A stretch of DNA of 64,000 nucleotides from Lineus longissimus (lineage: Eukaryota; Nemertea; Pilidiophora; Heteronemertea; Lineidae), in contig NC_088313.1 of assembly GCF_910592395.1 (NCBI RefSeq), forward strand, positions 6,328,501 to 6,392,500, written 5' to 3'. The notes beneath the pieces were generated by a model. That model was not told the DNA's origin. It saw nothing but the letters and a program-made list of their open reading frames with translations, and did no database searches. Both the position numbers and the translations under genes were made by a program. Shown piece by piece: positions 8,258 through 17,965 of this stretch. Numbering within the stretch: the first letter of the stretch is position 1; each line of letters starts with the position of its first letter.

Positions 8258-10410
8258 CGTCCCTGAATTTCTCGAATAAATCAGCTAACAAAAGAACATC
8301 TGTTTGAGGTACAGGTCGATGAACTCTCCATGATTTTTGATATTGAAATGATCCCATATGTCTTTGGATTTTAGGTAAACTGAATCATCCGCCATTTCAT
8401 TCTTCAATTCATCAAAGAACATAGACTTCTCTAAGTGAGTAACACTGTAACTTTCATGTGATGTGTAAAATGAATAAGGCACTGATCCTTTCTTCCTCAA
8501 TAGTTTAAAATCGTCAGGATTTGGATAAGACTGTCTTGTTATCTTAAAGTCATCATCTTCCATAGATTTGGTGATGTTGTCCAATCCAGACTGTAAGAAT
8601 CTGTAAGAGTCTAAAAATTTTAAACAACCTAACTCAAATGAAATGTACTCTTCTGCGTTTTTAGCAAGAAACTTCAGTTTCTTTTGTGACCTAGACAACA
8701 ATTCTCTGATGAAGAGGTGAGCATCGTAATTACTGAGATTGTGAAAAAACACTGGAACGAACATGGCTTTCTTCTCGTTCAAGTTGCAAGCTTTGTGAGC
8801 AGCACCTCTGTATTCTCCATTGTAGTGATTGTGATCTTGAACTCTGTCCTCATGTGGAAACCCTAACAATTCATTGCAGTAGTAACAGTTTGTTTCTTGT
8901 GAGTATCTCACCAAATCTTCATCTGTCATGGTGAGAGGAATGTTGCATTTCAGTAGAGTTGAGAACGTCTCTTCCTTTCTGGGTAACCAGTTACAGAAAA
9001 CGTCAACTACATCAGCACCTCTGTGACTGAGATACCCACTGGCGTAGATTTGTGGATAGTCAGAGTGAACGTAAACTCCAACTGCTGACGCAATCTGTTT
9101 GAATAGTTTTTTAGTAGTAACAGTGGTAACAGTGGTAACAGTGGTATCTGTCTGAGTTGTGTTATCATTGACTGTTGTGCTTATCGCTTCGAAATCAGCA
9201 TAGATTACAAAGGGAACTCTGTTCTTGAATGAGTGCTTTTCAAACTTAAGTTGTGACCATTTACTATTCGGTTGAGACTGATCTTACAGTAATCGTGTTT
9301 TCCACATTTCAATTTATGTCTTTCTAGTGTAGATTTCTTGTAAAAGTAATTCATGCATCTCCTACAAATGAATACACTATTCCTGTCAGTCTTGAAGAAT
9401 AGATTTATGTCTCTTATGTACATGAAATGATCCTTAAAATACAACAGATCGATAACATCATCATCATCATGGTTCTTAGAGAGGTAGAGTGGTTCCAGCT
9501 TTGCGGCATAAATGCTTTTAGCCCATTCGTTCTCTAACTTGAACACATTAATCTTGATACCATTGTCTTGTTCGATCTTAGGGATATCCTTTTGAACGCA
9601 AACAGGAAATGATTTGATCTTAATCTCATTTTCATACATCTTGTAGGGGTTAATTTCTGTTGCATTAAAACCTTTTTGCCTCTCACACGAAATGCTGTCA
9701 TGGTATTTGGCAGCCAAAATAAGAAAACATTTCTCATCATTTGATTTCACATTGATTACAGCTTTAGTTCTGAATGGTAAACAAGTGTAGTGGCCGCCTT
9801 TACATTTCTTGTAGGAACATATCGTGAGATCGCACGACTTTATTTCATTTAAACTCAGGCCGCTTCCTTCGAAGTATCGTTCCTCAATCGCGGCCTTTAT
9901 GTAGTTCAATTGACTGTTTAGGGCATTAATTGCCTGGTTTCTTGAAATTATGCTTTCCATTGGAGATTGAATAGGATAGATAGCCTTTTTGCCAGACCTG
10001 TCAAATTCAGCTTTAACTGAAATACTTATTTTATGATGGTAATCAGTTAGCTTGAAGATAATTTCTTCCAGTTTACCTCTGTACTCGAAAACGTGTTTTG
10101 CCGGTTTGCTAATTTTCAGACGAATGGTAACAACTGGTTTACCAAATTCTTTTACCACTTCGATATCCTTCACATTCTTTATGCTCTCCAATTCCTTAGC
10201 CTCGAATCGGACTTTGTCCTGTAGTTCAAGTTTCTTGGTATCTTGTAGTAGAATAGGGTTAGGTAAACGCAGTGAACGAGAACTCGAGTCTGACTTGCTT
10301 GTTAACTCCATTCTTTTGTGCCCTTTGGTTTTCCTATGTGCTGAAAGATTGCTGTATGATATCTCCTTGTTACATGTTGAACAATGTATTTTCTCATTTT
10401 TATCAACCAT
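8247..10410 (-). pseudogene. Protein-primed family B DNA polymerase, truncated (right copy)
   Basis: This is the inverted copy of the left polymerase, from its start at 10410 to the break at 8247. Zinc fingers, exonuclease I and II and the DHNHYNGEYRGA insert are all present in the same broken frames (10410-9205, then about 9245-8285). It stops before palm motif A, so it is shorter than the left copy by the loop. One substitution changes an Asn to Ser near 9697. Sharing of both frameshifts with the left copy is the key observation. Confidence 0.88.
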
Positions 10411-10577
10411 TTCTATTTAGGATAACAAAAATTATTAAATTAAATTTTCAGACATTTTCAGACACTTTCAACATACATCGGGGGTGCTGATGGCGATAAC
10501 GGTGGTACCGATAATGGTTGAGGGTAATAGTGATAATGGTGATTAATCATTGGTGACACCAATAGTGGTGACACCAT

Positions 10578-11267
10578 TACTGTGACTTCAGTTTCTCTAT
10601 CATCTCTGTTTGTGCCAGTTTTTTTCCTTCTTCTAAAAAAGTCTTCTTTAAAGATTCCACATCAACATCTGAACTTGCCTCCCTCTGTTTTTTTCTGATG
10701 GCATTTTTCATAGAAATGTTCCTTTTCTTTGAGAATCAAGGTAAACTCATCTGTTGAAATGTGTGAATCACTCATGGCCTTACTTACCAGATCATTGATG
10801 GAGTTAAGTTTTGAAATTGCCAACATTCCAATCTTCTCATGTTTTTCAATTTTCTTCAGGATATCTTTTTTCTTCCAACTTAGGGCTGAGGAGATAATGG
10901 CGCTACCAATGGTCACTCCACCAAGTGCAAAACCTATTGGTGCTGTAATGACACCAGCCAGTGCAGACACACCAACTGAGCCAGCCGCGACGCTTACAAA
11001 ATTAAGACTATGACTAATGCCAGTAATTACGCTAAATGCTTTTTTGTACTTTGAAAATATCTTTCTTCTAAATTCAATCTCGCTTTCTAAGAAACTCTTA
11101 ACCTCACATATTTGTTGTAGTCTGAAAGCCTGAGGGTTACTTTCTGTGTGCTTTTCAGACCTTTCATAGTTTAAATGACTTGCAGAGTTTAAATGACTTT
11201 CAGAGTTTAAATGAATTTCAGAGTTTAAATTACTTAAATCTGGATAAACCTTGTTGTCTCCATTCAT
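10578..11267 (-). pseudogene. Hydrophobic Polinton-associated protein, right copy
   Basis: Inverted copy of the gene at 4793-5482. It encodes the same 201-codon ORF (11267-10662) with the Gly/Ala-rich hydrophobic centre and the same probable one-base shift near its C-terminus. The three 25-bp start-region repeats lie just upstream (about 11261-11332). Confidence 0.55.
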
Positions 11268-11406
11268 TTAATTAGTGGGAATCTCCATCCATTTAATTAG
11301 TGGGAATCTCCATCCATTTAATTAGTGGGAATAACTAGAATCAGTTGTTCTGTCATTTCTAGTGTTTAGTGTTGATCTTGCAGACACTACAGGTTTTTGA
11401 AGTACA

Positions 11407-11646
11407 TTAAATTTTAAAGGTTTTTTCTGGCCCAGCAGGTTTTTCGACCATAGCAGGCCCAACAGGGTTAAAAGGTTTTTCGACCATAGCAGGTTTTTCG
11501 ACCATAGCAGGCCCAACAGGGTTTAAAGGTTTTTCGGGACCAGGCTCCAACTTTGACTCTTCTTCTGCCTCTAATTCTCTGTGAAATCGTTCTAATCTTT
11601 CTTTCCAATAACGTGGTCGTTTTGTGTAACCCCAAGTTCTATTCAT
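11407..11646 (-). CDS. Small hypothetical protein with GPAMVEKP repeats, right copy
   Basis: This 79-codon ORF is identical in translation to the left copy. It starts in TAAATG after the 20-bp inverted repeat. It has no recognised domain. It is kept because it is conserved in position and start context in both arms. Confidence 0.4.
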   Translation of the reverse strand: MNRTWGYTKRPRYWKERLERFHRELEAEEESKLEPGPEKPLNPVGPAMVEKPAMVEKPFNPVGPAMVEKPAGPEKTFKI

Positions 11647-11659
11647 TTATTCAGAGGAA

Positions 11660-11721
11660 GATACCTGAAAATGTCTGAAGATATCCTTCTACTTAATGAT
11701 TTTCAGACATTTTCAGGTATC
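11660..11721. terminator. 20-bp inverted repeat at HNH 3' end, right copy
   Basis: Mirror of 4339-4400, with perfect 20-bp arms at 11660-11679 and 11702-11721. It overlaps the stop codon of the right HNH gene. Confidence 0.6.
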
Positions 11722-12585
11722 GTTAAATTCTGGGTTATTCCAAAAATACTTGTTTCTTATCCTTTTCCACTCGTTTATCACGTTTTCGTCTCGATAGTCA
11801 AACCAGTTTTCATTATGCTTATTGACCATAAAGTTAAATGAGCGGCCCAACTGCTCTTTGAAAATACTCCAGTCGACTGTGGAACTCTTCTGTCTGTTTT
11901 GTGTTTTAGACATTGGCCGCATGTTAAACCAAGAGTAACACAGTTCTGGATGATCTTTGAATTCCTTTATTGGTAGAACATGGTCCAACTCCTCATCTAC
12001 TATTTGTATTTGTGATAGTCCCCTTTGGTAGTTTAACCAATCCCTGAAGAACTCATTGGAACAACCTAGATGTAATTTCGAGTTATCAGGGCACTCACCT
12101 TTGGCTATTTTGTTTAGATCAACTCTGACTTTATGACTGTCTCTATTACCATTCTTATCAAGATAACCTTTGTAGTATGAATTAAAACAAGCTCTACATT
12201 CGCGTTTTTTTCCTTCTTTACCGAATTCACCATCACTTAGTAATTTCACTTCTCCACATTTACCGCATTTCTTGGTTAACGTGGAACCACATAATTTACA
12301 ATAATCCAGTAAATTGCCTCTTCTATTCTTATCAAATTCACTTTCAGGTTTTGTTGCATTGCACTTAACACATTTAAATGTAGGCCCTGAAACTACTGGT
12401 TGATATCGATTAACAGGGTACTGATTAACAGGATACTGATTAACAGGATACTGATTAACAGGATACTGATAAACCGGCTCCCGATTAGCAGGATACTGAT
12501 TAACATTGACAGTACCATAATAGTTGTTGTTCACTGTACCATAATAGTTCATGTTAAATATCTGTCCTTCCATTTGACTCTCCAT
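11713..12585 (-). CDS. Zinc-ribbon / HNH endonuclease-like protein, right copy
   Basis: This 290-residue ORF has a translation identical to the left copy: QYPVN repeats, four CxxC knuckles and the LDHVLPI / NMRPMSKTQN HNH-like core. The frame is open. It begins in TTTAAATG, 34 bases after the integrase stop in the direction of transcription. Confidence 0.7.
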   Translation of the reverse strand: MESQMEGQIFNMNYYGTVNNNYYGTVNVNQYPANREPVYQYPVNQYPVNQYPVNQYPVNRYQPVVSGPTFKCVKCNATKPESEFDKNRRGNLLDYCKLCGSTLTKKCGKCGEVKLLSDGEFGKEGKKRECRACFNSYYKGYLDKNGNRDSHKVRVDLNKIAKGECPDNSKLHLGCSNEFFRDWLNYQRGLSQIQIVDEELDHVLPIKEFKDHPELCYSWFNMRPMSKTQNRQKSSTVDWSIFKEQLGRSFNFMVNKHNENWFDYRDENVINEWKRIRNKYFWNNPEFNDT

Positions 12586-12618
12586 TTAAAGGATAAAAAG
12601 TTTTTAAATTAAGGTTTT

Positions 12619-13803
12619 TTAGTCTTTTAGGCTTTTTATTCCTGAAATTGGTAACCATTCATTGAATTTGTCACTGTAACCTTTCCATTTCACTAATCCG
12701 TATTTTTTACCTTTAGTGGTCTTGCGCCTTATTATCTTCTCTATTTTGTATTCTATTTGGTCAGGATTAGGAACATAACTTAATTCCTCCTCATAGAAAT
12801 ATCCTTGAATTTCTTCCTTTTGGTAATCTTCAAGTTTGTAGACAATTGGATGAGTGAAGATGATCTGTCTTATTTGAAAGACTTCTTCAGTGAAATTGGG
12901 CAAGTAGCCTTTGCCGAAAATAGTCTTGTACTTTGAAATTCTGACACTGTCACCAACCTTGTACTTTGGATCACCAAATGTTTCTTTAAGGTGAAGGCCG
13001 TAAAGGTTGTACCAGACAGTTCCTTCATTCTCCCTCTTTCTGGCGTCAATTGGTTTCATACCTATTGTTGAGTGAAATGAGTTGTTGTACCCGCTCACCA
13101 ATTCATCTAGGACATCGACCCACTTGTCAGTTTCCTTTGCGGTGAAGTACTTCCACATTTTATCCTTTAAAGTTCTGTTGAATCTTTCCACAACTGCTGC
13201 CTTCTTACTTGAAAATGTAGAGAACCACTCAATGTTGTTTTCTCTCAAGAGTTTTTTGAAGTGCTGGTTGTAGAACTCATTGCCTTCGTCAAATTGGATT
13301 TTCGTTGGTTTTGCTTCCTCAAAGATCACTTTAAATGCATCTCTGATTTCTTCTCCTCTCTTGCTCTTAACGGCCATAGCCCAAGCATAGCGACTGAATA
13401 AGTCAATTACTGTCAAAATGAATCTGTTGCCTTTATTCTGTTTCTCAAATTTTTGCATGTCCACAAGATCTGCTTGCCACTGTTGATCGATGTACGATAC
13501 CATTGTCTTTCGGAACGTAAATTTCTTAATGGCCGGTTTGTGTAGTTGGTGAGTTGGTAGTGTGTCTAGAAATTCTTTTACTTCCTTGTACTTGATTTTG
13601 TTACCAGTTTTACCAGTTTTACCAGTAACACTATCTTCCCTTACTTTTTTCCATATCTTACCTAATGAACTGTAAGCCACAGGACTTTCAGGATTGTAGT
13701 ACAAATCTCTCAGATACTGTTCGATGTTGTCTGGATTCGACTGTTCGATGTTGTCTGGATTCGACTGGACTTTGCCTGGGTCTTTTAGTTCTGTTTTACT
13801 CAT
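12619..13803 (-). CDS. Polinton integrase with chromodomain, right copy
   Basis: This copy has 394 residues, three fewer than the left copy because the short repeat after residue 55 reads TGKTGKTGNK. The D, D, E core residues and the C-terminal chromodomain are intact. The start codon at 13803 lies in the palindrome shared with the divergent ATPase. The repeat-length difference is the clearest mark that the arms are not one sequence read twice. Confidence 0.93.
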   Translation of the reverse strand: MSKTELKDPGKVQSNPDNIEQSNPDNIEQYLRDLYYNPESPVAYSSLGKIWKKVREDSVTGKTGKTGNKIKYKEVKEFLDTLPTHQLHKPAIKKFTFRKTMVSYIDQQWQADLVDMQKFEKQNKGNRFILTVIDLFSRYAWAMAVKSKRGEEIRDAFKVIFEEAKPTKIQFDEGNEFYNQHFKKLLRENNIEWFSTFSSKKAAVVERFNRTLKDKMWKYFTAKETDKWVDVLDELVSGYNNSFHSTIGMKPIDARKRENEGTVWYNLYGLHLKETFGDPKYKVGDSVRISKYKTIFGKGYLPNFTEEVFQIRQIIFTHPIVYKLEDYQKEEIQGYFYEEELSYVPNPDQIEYKIEKIIRRKTTKGKKYGLVKWKGYSDKFNEWLPISGIKSLKD

Positions 13804-13807
13804 TTAA

Positions 13808-14422
13808 ATGAAGGCAAAAGACATACTAGTTTTCGGTCCACACAACATGTTAATTTCAGGAGTCACCAATTGCGGTAAGACTCATTTTGCTCTTGACCTC
13901 TTAGAGAAGGAATATCGCCATAAGTTCCAGAACATAGTCATTTTCTGTCCCACTTACTTCAGAAACAAGACGTACAATAGGAGATGGATTTACGAAGACA
14001 AGAATGTTTTCATTGTCAATCCAATTGCTGTAGCCAATAATTTAGACCCTGTGCTTCAATTTGCCACCATGGCCTTCGAAGGATCACAGACATTATTCAT
14101 CATTGACGACTGTGCTTATTTGAGAGACACAAAGAAGAAGGTGTCTGAGTTATGTAATCTTGCCTTTTCCGGTAGGCACTACAATCTGACTGTTTGGTTA
14201 CTCGTTCAGAAGTACAACTCTGTTGTTAAGGACTTCAGAGAGAACATAAGGATTTTAGTCCTGTTTTTCAACAAGGATGAATCGGCAATGAAAGATGCCT
14301 TAGAAGAAAATAGTGTTATCCCTAAAGACCAGAGGCAAAAGTACATAGATGCCCTTAAAAAGATGAAAGGATCTAAATTAATCATAAGACTAGAACACCC
14401 GTATGGTTTTATTCACGTTTAG
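13808..14422 (+). CDS. Polinton packaging ATPase, right copy
   Basis: This 204-residue open frame has Walker A GVTNCGKTHF, Walker B TLFIIDDCA and the same length as the left copy. One conservative change (Val to Ile, in ENIRILVLFF) separates them. It is divergent from the right integrase with four bases between starts. Confidence 0.9.
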   Translation: MKAKDILVFGPHNMLISGVTNCGKTHFALDLLEKEYRHKFQNIVIFCPTYFRNKTYNRRWIYEDKNVFIVNPIAVANNLDPVLQFATMAFEGSQTLFIIDDCAYLRDTKKKVSELCNLAFSGRHYNLTVWLLVQKYNSVVKDFRENIRILVLFFNKDESAMKDALEENSVIPKDQRQKYIDALKKMKGSKLIIRLEHPYGFIHV

Positions 14423-14451
14423 TCTTTCTTTTTCCTTAGTCTTTCTTCTTC

Positions 14452-14889
14452 CTAGTCTTTTTTCTTCTTTCCAACGAAATAGTAAATCCCAAAACCCAAG
14501 ACGCTCAATCCTAAAATAATCCAAAGGTATTCGTAATTCTTCATTTCATCACTGGGCTTGTAGTAGTCGCTCAATTGTGGTTGTCTAGGAATGGTAATTC
14601 CATTATGTGGGTTTAAACTGTTGTACAATGAAAGTGAGGCGTCGGCATTTTTGAAGTCAATTGCCGCTTCATGTTCTCTCTTTAATTCAAGGTTAACGAA
14701 GTCAATGGTACTTTTCCTATGCTCATCCTATTCTGTGGATGCTCTTTGCAATTGCTCTTGAGCTAAATTGTGTCTCTTCATTTCATCCTCATAGCCATTC
14801 TTGTCTAGTTTTTTAAAAAGGTATCCAGAACCGGTGAAGGCTAAACCATTCACCAGCGCAGAACCAATCATCATAGCTATTCCTGCCAT
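14452..14889 (-). pseudogene. Small Polinton membrane protein, right copy, same in-frame stop
   Basis: Mirror of 1162-1599. The internal TAG is at 14728-14730, identical to the left copy. The C-terminal membrane span and the 21-bp tandem repeats upstream (14911-15005) are also present. Confidence 0.6.
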
Positions 14890-16050
14890 TTAGTTTAGTG
14901 TGATTTTAGCCAAAATGAGTAAAAAATCAGGCTCAGTGAGTAAAAAATCAGGCGCAGTGAGTAAAAAATCAGGCGCAGTGAGTAAAAAATCAGGCGCAGT
15001 GAGTAAAGGCCAATTGATACTGTACATCAAAACCATTAAGGTCGATAATGCCATTGTTTTCATCTGTTAGACGAATATTCAACTTGCCAACACTTGATTT
15101 GCACGGAATTTCCATGTTATCCCCAAAGGAATATGCTATCGTAAGTTTGGTAAGTTTGTTAGGTTTTTGGGAAAAAAAAAATTTAAAAAAATTAAAAAAA
15201 CCAAAGACCCCCAGTGTTAACAGAAATTTTTCATGTTGGGTTTTTGGTAGTGTTTGTGGGTTAAAACAATGAATTCTTGACAAATGTACATGAATAATGA
15301 TGAAGAGTGAAGTTTTTCACCCATGATTCTAGGTTTTGTCGTAGATAGTCGTACATTCGTTTCCCTATTACTAGCGGTGCTGATTTGGCCCATTTTTGAC
15401 ATCGCACCCAATAATGGACTGTTTAAAACAACGCATGCAAATGGAATATCATGTGCCACGTACGTCGGATAACACATTAAAAGTTTTTTTTCTGACCTAA
15501 AACAACGAGATAGACTGCGCATATAAGCCAGGTATTAAAGGGCTTACCGAGGCCCATCTGTGAGAAATGACACATCTCGAAATATCATCAGACGGCAAAT
15601 TGGCCCTGTTGTTTGTAACAATTTACACCTTTTAAAGCAAAAACTTGACACTTCTAAGAATGCTAGAGACGTACCATCTTGAGAGCAGAGGGTCCATACA
15701 TTGCTCTTTCAAAGCCGCGCAGGTCGGGGATCACTCATGTAAAAGAATGCGCAAAATTATGGTTGATAAGCTTTTGGCAGGAATACAAATTTGCACACAT
15801 GTCAGATAATGGACAACTTGAATAATTAAGTAGCTACTGGAGGAATGTGAAGCTGCTTTTAAATGTGGTCTCATTTTAGACCCCTTTCCGCATATGACGT
15901 ATTCCCGATCAAATTTCTCCACCAAAAAGGGTAAAGTTTGACTGGAATATTTTGATGCCACATGGTCGGATAACACATTCGATGATTTTTTTATCAGTCA
16001 AAACGAACGACAGACGCTAAACATTTCAGTTGACACTGATCGTCTGTCAA
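14890..16050 (-). repeat. Polinton terminal region, right arm
   Basis: Reverse complement of 1-1161, without a supported gene. It carries the two TTATCCGAC-containing repeats in reverse orientation near 15460 and 15965 and ends with CGTCTGTCAA at 16050. The next six bases are AGCACA. If this is a true element end, those bases are the predicted target-site duplication just outside base 1. Confidence 0.7.
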
Positions 16051-16415
16051 AGCACAAACTTCACAAAAATTACTGTGCCAAAACAAAATAATCTGAGCGC
16101 ACAGCAGCCGATTGAATGCTGTTGTTTTGTCAAAAGTGGACATTTTGACCCAAACGCGCCACTTCCAAGTTGGCTAGGAATTTGAAAAATCAACTGTGCG
16201 GAGTCGTCATGATACCCTATCAGATCGGCAAGGTCTAAAAACTTAAAATCAACAGGAAGTAAGAAATCGTGTTTTTTGTGGTTAAGATTCGGCGTATGAA
16301 ATACAGGTTGAGAATAGTGTGAGATACATATCCCCTTACCCCTTTCCCGACTAGAAATCTGATTTCCAGCGAAACTAAGGGGTCATCCAATCTTGATGAT
16401 ACTTAAATAAAGCTT

Positions 16416-16862
16416 GAAATTGATGTCTGGGCCCTCGGCAAATGAAATATAGATACGTTTCCGCCATTTCTAGAGTTATCCGACCAAATATGTCAACATC
16501 GTGTTCCATGACTATCAAGGCTTTGATTGACAACGGAACCACACGCAAAAGGCAGTGGGGGTCACTATCTATCTGTCTATTGTAATTTATGGCCATGAAG
16601 CGTCCACTCCTCGAACTACAGGACTTATTGCGTTATCCGACTGTGGGCAACCTACAATACATTGTCGTTCCTCGTTCAACTATAAACACGTCGATTGTTG
16701 GTTCGCTACACCCGATGGCAATAGCGATGGGTTCAAATTGAAATTGATGTCTGGGCCCTCGGCAAATGAAATATAGATACGTTTCCGCCAGTTCTAGAGT
16801 TATCCGACAAAATAAGTCGACATTGAGTTCCGTGACTATCAAGGCTTGTGATATGCTGATTA
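16416..16862 (+). repeat. About 120-bp direct repeat with TTATCCGAC blocks
   Basis: Segments beginning at 16416 and 16740 (offset 324 bp) share GAAATTGATGTCTGGGCCCT and continue through TATAGATACGTTTCCGCCA and AGAGTTATCCGAC to TGACTATCAAGGCTT. A third TTATCCGAC lies between them near 16632. The same block occurs in the Polinton terminal regions. The rest of 16051-17098 shows no gene to me. Confidence 0.6.
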
Positions 16863-17100
16863 GTTGTGGAGGTAGCAAATGCAATTTGGTTCGTTGCAAT
16901 TTTTTTTTATATTAATATAAGTTTGAACGATATATTTACAAGTAATTACCAAGCATATTATACGCAAAGAAAAGAAGGTATAGTTGGATTAGAGTTACAT
17001 ACAAGTTTGGTATGGAAATGGAATTTGTAACGTCTAAATCTAATTGTATATACTCTAAATTTGAACGCTTATATTTACAATGAAAATACAAAGACATGTA

Positions 17101-17317
17101 CTGTAAACCGGGAAATATTCGCGGCTGGAAAATTTTGCGGATTTCTGGAAATTGCTTGAAGAATCTATATTTTACGCTTTTGAATTTTGCGGAGGCACTA
17201 TGGTTCTTCAGTTAACTCCAATAAAACTTAATATTTTATGCTGGTTATTTTCGCGGATCATGGACAACCGCGAAAACAGCAAAATTAAAAAGCCAGCGAA
17301 AATTTCCAGGGTTACAG
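17101..17317. mobile_element. TA-flanked MITE (mariner-like ends)
   Basis: The ends are CTGTAAACCGGGAAATATTC on the left and GAAAATTTCCAGGGTTACAG on the right, near-perfect inverted repeats. They are flanked on both sides by TA (17099-17100 and 17318-17319). It is 217 bp long with no coding capacity. TA duplication and small size fit a Tc1/mariner-type non-autonomous element. Confidence 0.75.
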
Positions 17318-17319
17318 TA

Positions 17320-17965
17320 TTAAGACATGGTGAAGTAGAGGTTGATACAAGCAGTGCATGTGATTAGGACGTGCAAGAGTTAGGATATTATATGAAAGAA
17401 AGAAAATTACTTGGATCCGAAGTTGTGATTATAAGATGCTATAGTCATAGCACTGTGAACATTACAAAGGAATTGGAGAGACACAATAAATCACATGGCA
17501 ATTAGGATCACAAGCCATGATCACATGTACAAAAGTGCAGAGATAATGAATTACAGGGATTATATGTTGATATATATACTATGTAGATACAAATATGCTA
17601 AATACAAATATGGTAAGATTGCAATGAGACAGCAGTACGTTTATCAGCAGTTGTGACGACAAGATGCAGTTGTCTATATGTTACGAAATGACAGAGAAGT
17701 TGCTGTTTCAGAAGTACGTGGACGACCATTGCGACACCAATAGAGGAATGTTGATACATATGCAAAATGATGAAGTTCTGAAGATAGTGAAATATATGTA
17801 ATCAATCATTGTTTGTGATTCGAAAATGCAATTAGTGAAATTGACCAGAACATGGTTGAATCCTTTGATTATTTTTATGCGTTGAAGTCAATGGAATGCT
17901 ATAGAAGACTATGCATTTTCTGTCTGACCGTTGTTTAGAATGTAGCCTGTGTTAGGCATTGGCCT
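17320..17965. other. Unassigned AT-rich DNA
   Basis: No gene, RNA or clear repeat recognised. It lies between the MITE and the last recognisable coding remnant of the Helentron and may contain that element's 3' end, which I could not delimit. Confidence 0.4.

Larger units (their letters stand above)
1..16050. mobile_element. Palindromic Polinton/Maverick-derived structure (two inverted half-elements)
   Basis: Bases 1-7813 recur as the reverse complement at 8247-16050. Position 1 pairs with 16050, and inner positions pair as x with 16060-x; the 9-base offset is a single indel inside the integrase gene. Each arm holds terminal DNA, a membrane protein, an A32/FtsK-type ATPase, a chromodomain integrase, an HNH protein, small proteins and a protein-primed polymerase fragment, a gene set diagnostic of Polintons and related adintovirus-like elements. 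Capsid, penton and protease genes are not seen. Because the palindrome begins at the first base of the window, its true outer limit and any target-site duplication cannot be seen on the left. Few differences separate the arms: the 9-bp indel and isolated substitutions. Confidence 0.9.

Noticed and set aside
1-16050. CRISPR-like or phage origin for the palindrome
   Set aside because: Repeats are not CRISPR-like. A chromodomain integrase and eukaryotic Polinton-type polymerase place it in an animal genome.
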